Source: CAMLFJ01 sp040902305 (lineage in GTDB: Bacteria > Methylomirabilota > Methylomirabilia > Rokubacteriales > CSP1-6). From it: a stretch of DNA of 64,000 bases. The stretch lies in contig JBBDXN010000111.1 in the NCBI GenBank assembly GCA_040902305.1, positions 35,828 through 99,827 of the forward strand, written 5' to 3'. The stretch's first letter is position 1, and each line of letters opens with the position of its first letter. Shown in pieces: positions 58,665-64,000 of this stretch. The position numbers and the translations under genes are program-made. The notes under the pieces were generated by a model that saw only the letters and a list, made by a program, of their open reading frames with translations, was not told the DNA's origin and ran no database searches.

Positions 58665-58898
58665 GGCGGCGGCGAGGGCGGAACGACGCCCGCACTCGGC
58701 GCCGTGGCCAACGCGATCGTCGATGCGCTCGCCGAGCTGGGCGTCGAGCACAGCGAGCTGCCCGCGACGGCCGAGCGCGTCTGGCAGGCGATCGTGACGC
58801 GCGGCGCCCGTCCCCGCCCGAATCCCCTCAGGCCACGTCGCGCTGACTCGCGGCATTGTAGTTGGCGTCATACCACCAGTCGAGGTATGTCGCGTAGG
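58665..58898 (+). pseudogene. Xanthine dehydrogenase/CoxL-family molybdopterin subunit, C-terminal fragment
   Basis: The frame reads GGEGGTTPALGAVANAIVDA, LAELGVEHSELPATAERVWQ, AIVTRG. This is the characteristic end of XDH-family Mo-binding subunits (GEGGT..., ELPATPERV). Only the last 45 or so residues remain; the following frame is chance and overlaps the end of the converging dioxygenase gene. The remaining parts of the gene are not in the window. Confidence 0.7.
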
Positions 58899-59793
58899 TG
58901 ATGGGTGGGTAGCGCGGCGGGTTGCCCGGCCCGTGGCAGGTGGGCAGGCACGCGATCTCGGTGTCGAGGTGCGGCCCGAGGAAGTAGGGGATCGCGTAGC
59001 GCGGCCGGCCTACCGGGGGGAGCGCCCGGTGCGGCGTGGACTTGAAGCGGTGGTTCGTCCAGCGCTGCATCATGTCGCCCGAGTTGACCGCGAAGGAGCC
59101 GGGCACGTCCGGCACGTCCACCCACGTCTCGTCCGGCATCCGCACCTGGAGCCCGGCCACTTCGCTCTGGGCGAGCAGGGTCAGGAAGTTGGCATCCGTG
59201 TGCGGCGCGATACCGAACTGATTCGCCTCGGCCACCACCGGCGGGTAGTGCGTGAGCCGGAAGCTGAACTGACTCTCGGCGAAGGCGGCGTCGAAGGTCT
59301 CCGGGGCCAGCTCGAGGGCCGTCGCGCAGAGGGGCAGGAGCAGGCGGCCCAGCGCGTCCACCGCGTCGGTGTAGGCGAGCACCGCTTCGCGGAAGCCGGG
59401 CAGGTTCGCCGGCCAGCGGTTGGGCCCGGCGAAGCGCCGGCCCGCCCGAACGAGCGGGTCGTCGGGCCCACGCTCGCGCTTGACGAAGAACGCCTCGTTC
59501 AGGTCGGGCTTGTCGTTGGTGTTGACGTCCGAGGTCCACACCGCGTAGCGCCCGAGCATCATGTAGCCGTTGTTGTGCTCGTTCATGCGCAGGGCGAGCT
59601 TGGCCTCCACGGGCTGGGCGTGGAAGCGCCGGGCCTGGGCGAACGTGTCGTCGATCAGGCTCCGCGGGATCCCGTGGTTCACGATGACGAAGAAGCCGAC
59701 GTCCTGCAGCGCGCGCCCGAGCTCGGCCGCGGTGGCCGCGGATGCGCGGGGGCGCGCCGCGAGGCACGGCCCGAGGTCGATCACCGGGATCAT
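58828..59793 (-). CDS. 2-oxoglutarate/Fe(II) dioxygenase, isopenicillin-N-synthase-like
   Basis: 321 aa. N-terminal DIOX_N part (IPVIDLGPCLAARP, GFFVIVNHGIP) and a jelly-roll core with iron ligands His198-x-Asp200 (APHTDANFLTLL) and His255 (KSTPHRALPP), and Arg265 for 2-oxoglutarate (RPRYAIPYFLGP). Length is normal. Many bacterial members oxidise small acids or xenobiotics; the substrate is unknown. The ATG at 59793 directly begins the conserved MIPVIDL; longer frames upstream lack homology. Confidence 0.92.
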   Translation of the reverse strand: MIPVIDLGPCLAARPRASAATAAELGRALQDVGFFVIVNHGIPRSLIDDTFAQARRFHAQPVEAKLALRMNEHNNGYMMLGRYAVWTSDVNTNDKPDLNEAFFVKRERGPDDPLVRAGRRFAGPNRWPANLPGFREAVLAYTDAVDALGRLLLPLCATALELAPETFDAAFAESQFSFRLTHYPPVVAEANQFGIAPHTDANFLTLLAQSEVAGLQVRMPDETWVDVPDVPGSFAVNSGDMMQRWTNHRFKSTPHRALPPVGRPRYAIPYFLGPHLDTEIACLPTCHGPGNPPRYPPITYATYLDWWYDANYNAASQRDVA

Positions 59794-59917
59794 GCCGATG
59801 AGATAGCATCCTCCGACGGCTTTGACAAGGCAGGCGGGTGACCGGAGGAGCGCAGGAGTCGGCGCACGAGCCTGGAGCTCAATCCCCACGGGGCAACCCA
59901 CGGACTCAGCCGCCGGC

Positions 59918-60355
59918 TTACTTCTTGACCCGGGCAGGGCTCAGCCCGAGCAGCTTCTTAGCCTCTTTGTCGAGCGCCTCCGCTTCCCGACGGACGACAT
60001 CCCCGATCGCCGGCAGCAGAGTACGGGTGATCATCTGCTTGTTCACAAAGGCATCCGCGCCGCTGTCGGAGGCCATGAGCCGGTAAGCATCTTCGATGTG
60101 AGAACTCATGAGGATGATCTTTGTTTTTGGCAGCTCTAGCCGGATGCGCCTTGTCAGCTCGACCCCGTCGAGACCGGGCATCACCAGGTCCGTGATCACA
60201 ATGTCGGGCCGCTCGCGTCGCACGAGCACGAGCCCCTCCGCGCCGTTCGCCGCGTCACCCACGAAGGTCGTCACATCATGCACCGACCGGAGGAGACCTC
60301 TCACGATCAGGCGGTACTCCTCGCTGGCGTCGATTACGACGATGCTCACAGGCAT
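59918..60355 (-). CDS. Stand-alone response regulator receiver protein
   Basis: 145 aa receiver domain with a short helical tail. Asp9 in the acidic pocket (VVIDASEEY), phosphoacceptor Asp56 (ITDLVMPGLDG), Ser/Thr region LMSSHIED and Lys106 (VNKQMI). The usual second acidic pocket residue after Asp9 is Ala, with Glu further on. No output domain is present, only a basic C-terminal helix (KEAKKLLGLSPARVKK). No histidine kinase is adjacent, so its partner is elsewhere. About 370 bases upstream hold no gene but would contain its promoter. Confidence 0.9.
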   Translation of the reverse strand: MPVSIVVIDASEEYRLIVRGLLRSVHDVTTFVGDAANGAEGLVLVRRERPDIVITDLVMPGLDGVELTRRIRLELPKTKIILMSSHIEDAYRLMASDSGADAFVNKQMITRTLLPAIGDVVRREAEALDKEAKKLLGLSPARVKK

Positions 60356-60730
60356 GAGCGGACCTCTCCGGCCCTCAAGATCGAGTCGCCAACAAGTGCA
60401 AGCGAAGTGCCAGACCGCACTGAACGAAGGACGCGGGCGGACACCCCCTCTTTGGAATAGGGCGCGGGACTTAAGCGTTTTGCTATGCGGCCTGGCGTGA
60501 GGAGTCGATTGCCAGCCACCGCAGACGGCGGTCTGAGGTAAAGCAGCCCGCTCTGAATGGTAAGACTGACAGGGTATTTCTTTCTCTACCGATCTCCTGA
60601 ACTTCTTTGCTCGGCTCAGACCTGACGGCGGCCTAGAGTTAATCCGGGAAGTGAAAGCATTCCGAGGCGAAGGGCGTTCAAGCCAGAGACACCACGAGCG
60701 CCGAGGAGCCTCGACGCCCGTGGCTGGCTC
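60356..60730. other. Intergenic region, AT-richer than its surroundings
   Basis: No gene is supported. The part at 60530-60620 is clearly AT-richer than the flanks and may carry promoter elements for the minus-strand response regulator. At the right end the sequence becomes in-frame coding for the truncated amidohydrolase (ARGWLVDF just before 60731). Confidence 0.4.
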
Positions 60731-61450
60731 GTGGACTTCTGCCGCCACTACCCGGCGCGCCACATCGGGCTGGCCTGCCTGCCCTACGGCGACATCGACG
60801 CGGCGGTGCGCGAGATCCATCGGGCCGCGAAGATCGGCCTGCGCGGCCTCGAGCTGTCGTGCTCGTGGGACATGGAGCCGATGTGGCACCCCTCGTGGGA
60901 GCCCCTCTGGCAGGCGGTGAACGAGGTCGGCCTGCCGCTGCACTTCCACACCTTTCCGACCATGCCGCCCAGCGTGAGGGAGAAGGCAACCGGCCTCACC
61001 CGGCGCGCCGCCATGTTCACCAGCGTCTCCGGCTTTCAGATGAACCTCATCAACATCCTGGCCGCGGTGATCGGCAGCGCGGTGCTCGAGCGCTACCCGG
61101 GCATCCGGATCTCGTTCGGCGAGAGCGGGATCGGCTGGCTGCCCTATGCCCTCGACCGGATGGACTTCGAGTGGGAGGATCGCTTCCGCGACCTGGGGCT
61201 CAGGATGAAGCCCAGCGAATACTGGCGGCGGCAGTGCAAGGCGACGTTCCAGTTCGACCGCATCGGGACCCAGATGATCCACGAGATCGGCGAGGACACG
61301 CTCATGTGGGGCTCCGACTATCCCCACGGCGACGGGGTGTGGCCGGAGTCCTCCAAGTACATCGAGGAGCAGTTCGGCCACCTGCCGGCCGCGACCGTGC
61401 GCAAGATCGTCTGCGAGAACGCGGGGAAGTTCTACGGCTTGATCACGTAG
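60731..61450 (+). pseudogene. Amidohydrolase-2 family metal-dependent hydrolase, 5'-truncated
   Basis: 239 aa from an internal GTG: VDFCRHYPARHIGLACLPYG, GLRGLELSCSWDMEPMWHPS, GLPLHFHTFP, SFGESGIGWLPYALDRMDFE, DTLMWGSDYPHGDGVWPESS. These are the later strands of the PF04909 TIM barrel with metal-site His (LHFHT) and Asp (GSDYPH). The first 110-120 residues, including the first His pair, are missing. The frame opens abruptly near 60690 with no start, so the gene has lost its 5' end. Confidence 0.75.
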
Positions 61451-61474
61451 CCGGCCGGCCCGGCCGGACCCGGG

Positions 61475-62290
61475 CTAGTCGGCGAACTGGGCCGCGCGCC
61501 ACCTGAGCGCCGCGCCCAGGCCCTCCTTCTCCCTGATCTCGTCGAACTTCATCCCGACCTCGGTCCGCGCCGCGTAGAGCGGAGCGAGCACGTCGAGCCC
61601 GGCGAGGATCGCGTTGCGGAAGCCCGCCGCTTCGGCGCCTCGCCGGGTCGCGAGCTTGGTGGCCACGAGCGACTCCGGGGAGATCAGCGCCATCCGGCGG
61701 GCGAACGTGAGCGTCACCGCCTGCAGCTGGGCGCGGGGGACGACGCGGTTGACCATCCCGTACGCGAGCGCGGTCTGGGCGTCGATGGGGTCGCCCAGGT
61801 AGAGCAGCTCGCGCGCACGCCGCAGGCCGATCACGAAGGGCATCACGAGGCCGGGGCCGACGTTGGAGAAGCGGATCTCGGGCTCGCCGAAGAGGGCATC
61901 GTCGGCGGCGATGGCGAGATCGCACAGCATCATGAGCTCGCAGCCGCCGCCGAGGCAGTGCCCCTGGACCGACGCGATCACCGGCTTCCGCATCTCCCAC
62001 GGCGTCATCTCGAGCCGGATGTCGTCGGTGAGCGAGTCGTGCCAGGCCAGCGCGTTGCCGCGCCGCGCGGCGCGGGCCGGGTTGGGCGAGATGTCGTAGC
62101 CCGCGCTGAAGCTCCGGCCCTCGGCGCGCAGCACCACCACGCTCGTGCCCGGGTCGGCGTCCGCCGCGCCGAGGCGCTCGACGAGCCCGTGCTTGAGCTC
62201 GTGGCTGATCGCGTTGAGCTTGTCGGGACGGTTGATCGTCACGATGCCGATGCGGCCGTCGACGGTGTAGGTCACGATCTCCGCGGTCAT
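61475..62290 (-). CDS. Enoyl-CoA hydratase/isomerase family protein
   Basis: 271 aa crotonase fold. Oxyanion-hole segments RSFSAGYDISP and HCLGGGCELMMLCDLAIA, acyl-CoA pocket FGEPEIRFSNVGPG and a C-terminal helix (MKFDEIREKEGLGAALRWRA) typical of the family. Catalytic Glu candidates lie in GEPEIRF. It acts in fatty or aromatic acid degradation. It lies 9 bases after an acyl-CoA synthetase on the same strand, so they form a small acyl-CoA operon. Confidence 0.92.
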   Translation of the reverse strand: MTAEIVTYTVDGRIGIVTINRPDKLNAISHELKHGLVERLGAADADPGTSVVVLRAEGRSFSAGYDISPNPARAARRGNALAWHDSLTDDIRLEMTPWEMRKPVIASVQGHCLGGGCELMMLCDLAIAADDALFGEPEIRFSNVGPGLVMPFVIGLRRARELLYLGDPIDAQTALAYGMVNRVVPRAQLQAVTLTFARRMALISPESLVATKLATRRGAEAAGFRNAILAGLDVLAPLYAARTEVGMKFDEIREKEGLGAALRWRAAQFAD

Positions 62291-62299
62291 GGGGGCTCC

Positions 62300-64000
62300 T
62301 CAGCGCGACGCACGGGGGACGATGAGCGCGTCGACGACGACGCAGCCCTGGCCTCGCGGCAGCACCTTGATGGGGTTCAGGTCGAGTTCGGCGACGGCGG
62401 CCCGGTCGGCCCACGCGTAGTCGCCGAGCGCTTCGAGACACCGATGGAGGCTGTCGACGTCGGCCGGGGGATGGCCGCGGAAGCCGGCGAGCAGCGTGGC
62501 CGCGGCGGGAACCTCGGCGACCATGGCCTCGGCGTCGCCGACCCGGAGCGGCAGCGGCCGGACCACGACGCGGGCGAGCGCCTCCGCGGCCACGCCGCCG
62601 AGCCCGAACACGAGCACCGGGCCGAACTCCCGGTCGTGGGTGACCCCGGCGAGGACCTCGACCCCGCCACTCACCATCTGCTGGATCACGAAGCCGGCCA
62701 CCACAACGTCCCCCAGCTTCTCCGCGCGGACCGCGGTCATGCGGTCCCACGCCGCGCCGAGCTCGCGGGTGTCTCGGAGCCCGACGGCCACGAGGCCGAG
62801 CTCCGACCGGTGCGGCACGTCGTCGGCGAGGAGCTTCAGCACCGCGGGGTACCCGATCGCGCCCGCCGCGGCGAGCGCCTCCTCGCGGGTCGTGCAGAGC
62901 GTCTCCCGCACGACGGGCAGGCCGGCGCCGGCGAGCAGCCGCTTGGCGTCGTGCTCGTGGATCGTGCGTCGCACCGTGCCGCCCGGCAGCATCGTCGCCA
63001 GCGTCGGCAGCCTCGCCGACGGCGGCGGGCGGAGCGGCGCGAGCGGCGTGGCCTGGCGGGCCAGGCGATCGACGGCGCGGAGCCCCTGGCGCGTGCCGCC
63101 GATCAGCGCGATCCCCTGGGCGCTCAGCAGCTCGTGCTGGTCGCGCCGGAAGATGCCCGGGCGCGTGCCCATCAGATAGAAGGGCTTGGTCGAATCCTTG
63201 GCGCCCTCGACCAGCATCCCGGCGTAGGTCATGAAGCGCTGGGGCGTTCCCATCGGGGAGGCGTCGGCGCTGTCCGTGCACCAGACGACCGCGTCGATCG
63301 CCGGGTCGGCCCCGAGCGTCCGCAGCGCGTGCGGCACGTTGGTCTGGAAGTCGCCGTTGCCCCACGCGTCGAGGGGGTTGCCGTCGCCGGCGATGGAGCC
63401 GATGACGCGCGCGGCCTCGGCGCGCGTGGCGGGTGAGAGCGGCGGCAGATCGAGGCCGACGCTCGCGGCGACGTCGAGGATCAGCTCGGTGTGGCCGCCG
63501 GAGTTCGTCACCACCGCGATCCGGCGGCCCGCGGGCCGGCGCGCGGCCTGGCAGGCGGCGAGCGTCTCGGTCAGCTCGTCCATGTCGTGGACCTCGATAG
63601 CCCGGTGCGCGCGGAGGACCGCCTCGATCACGCGCGACTCGCCCGCGAGGCCCCCGGTATGGCTCGTGATCGCGCGGCGCGCCCGCTCGCTGCGGCCGAC
63701 CTTGAGGACCACCACCGGCTTACCGCGATCGGCGGCGCGGTCGAGCGCGGCGACGAACCGCTCTGGCTGCCGCACGGTCTCGAGAAACATCGCGATCACG
63801 CGCGTGGCCGGGTCGTCGACCAGGTACTCGAGCACATCGGCGGCCACGATCACCGCCTCGTTGCCGGTCGAGATCACTCGGCTCCAGCCGAATCGCCGGC
63901 AGTCGGCCAGCAGCCCGATGACGATCGACCCGCTCTGGGAGATCAGCCCGACGTTGCCGGCGAGCGGCGCCGGGTCGCGGAGCGCGTTCAGGTAGACGAG
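62300..64000 (-). CDS. ADP-forming acyl-CoA synthetase (acetate-CoA ligase family), 5' end outside window
   Basis: The minus-strand frame is open to the right edge, so the gene is incomplete; about 566 residues are visible. The CoA-ligase part has GLISQSGSIVIG, VISTGNEAVIVAADVLEYLV and the phosphohistidine loop TSHTGGLAGE. The C-terminal ATP-grasp-like half has RLLAGAGLPVVRETL, GYPAVLKLLADDVPHRSELG, VFGLGGVAAEAL and AELDLNPIKVL. The order alpha-beta in one chain is that of bacterial ACD/Pat-like synthetases. It makes acyl-CoA from an acid and ATP, feeding the enoyl-CoA hydratase next to it. Confidence 0.92.
   Translation of the reverse strand, partial: LVYLNALRDPAPLAGNVGLISQSGSIVIGLLADCRRFGWSRVISTGNEAVIVAADVLEYLVDDPATRVIAMFLETVRQPERFVAALDRAADRGKPVVVLKVGRSERARRAITSHTGGLAGESRVIEAVLRAHRAIEVHDMDELTETLAACQAARRPAGRRIAVVTNSGGHTELILDVAASVGLDLPPLSPATRAEAARVIGSIAGDGNPLDAWGNGDFQTNVPHALRTLGADPAIDAVVWCTDSADASPMGTPQRFMTYAGMLVEGAKDSTKPFYLMGTRPGIFRRDQHELLSAQGIALIGGTRQGLRAVDRLARQATPLAPLRPPPSARLPTLATMLPGGTVRRTIHEHDAKRLLAGAGLPVVRETLCTTREEALAAAGAIGYPAVLKLLADDVPHRSELGLVAVGLRDTRELGAAWDRMTAVRAEKLGDVVVAGFVIQQMVSGGVEVLAGVTHDREFGPVLVFGLGGVAAEALARVVVRPLPLRVGDAEAMVAEVPAAATLLAGFRGHPPADVDSLHRCLEALGDYAWADRAAVAELDLNPIKVLPRGQGCVVVDALIVPRASR

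Noticed and set aside
61451..61474. GC-rich palindromic stretch between converging genes as a terminator
   Set aside because: CCGGCCGGCCCGGCCGG can fold in several registers and lacks a T tract; not convincing as a terminator.

Overview
The window is a high-GC bacterial scaffold. Genes are dense, often overlap by ATGA or TGATG, and many start with GTG (one with TTG). Together with oriC-like DnaA boxes beside dnaA, a LivM-LivG type amide/amino-acid transporter, two predicted selenocysteine (Sec) proteins and large copper clusters, this suits an uncultivated environmental lineage such as Candidatus Rokubacteria or a relative. That placement is inference; there is no rRNA here. A 10-N gap (16418-16427) next to a poly-G run marks a scaffold join, and several homopolymer frameshifts suggest a metagenome assembly.

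Layout. (1) 1-10036: the end of an FAD-dependent oxidoreductase; a probable replication origin and dnaA; a nitrilase / GatC-like / amidase operon on the minus strand; and, divergently, a Liv-type ABC uptake system (fused permease-ATPase with a frameshift, second ATPase, binding protein, second permease). (2) 10055-10760: decayed aminotransferase, IS30 and IS3 pieces, one of them internally inverted. (3) 11200-38255: three consecutive metal/redox modules. Each opens with a small secreted protein behind a strong promoter and an almost leaderless start. Module A: cytochrome c-CusF fusion, CusF lipoprotein, outer-membrane factor, multicopper oxidase, MerR regulator, small Cys protein. Module B: paired zinc-ribbon proteins, a Sec-containing redoxin, a Sec-containing YCF48/BNR-type protein, Met-rich multicopper oxidase, SCO1, SHOCT protein, CcdA-like protein, methyltransferase-like membrane protein, TlpA, exosortase plus EpsI, PII-like protein, second TlpA, SoxYZ fusion. 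Module C: a twice-frameshifted secreted protein, a CusA-type RND pump fused to a YtkA-like domain, CusC and CusB homologues, and a truncated second CusB.

(4) 38256-46240: a mosaic accessory region holding a DUF3883 fragment, a degenerate tRNA-Met piece, CIRCE-regulated groES-groEL with a terminator, a 149-bp element with 17-bp inverted repeats, a DUF2269 membrane protein, an SDR fragment, an amphi-Trp protein, a degenerate tRNA-Phe 3' half, and three decayed toxin-antitoxin systems. (5) 46313-52648: DNA-processing genes, namely an XPB-type helicase with a Bax1-like nuclease, and a SNF2 helicase with a SWIM zinc-finger protein. (6) 52893-64000: an SbmA/YddA-type ABC exporter, two overlapping envelope coiled-coil proteins, a second ABC exporter, a xanthine-dehydrogenase fragment, a 2-oxoglutarate dioxygenase, a lone receiver-domain response regulator, a 5'-truncated amidohydrolase, an enoyl-CoA hydratase and the start of an ADP-forming acyl-CoA synthetase.

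The strongest unusual signal is in module B. Two adjacent, translationally coupled genes each carry one in-frame TGA at a redox-type position (UxxC and CxU). Each TGA is followed, at nearly the same distance, by a perfect 6-bp hairpin with a G-containing 5-nt loop that fits a bacterial SECIS element. This suggests a selenium-dependent thiol relay serving periplasmic copper handling or metallo-oxidase assembly.
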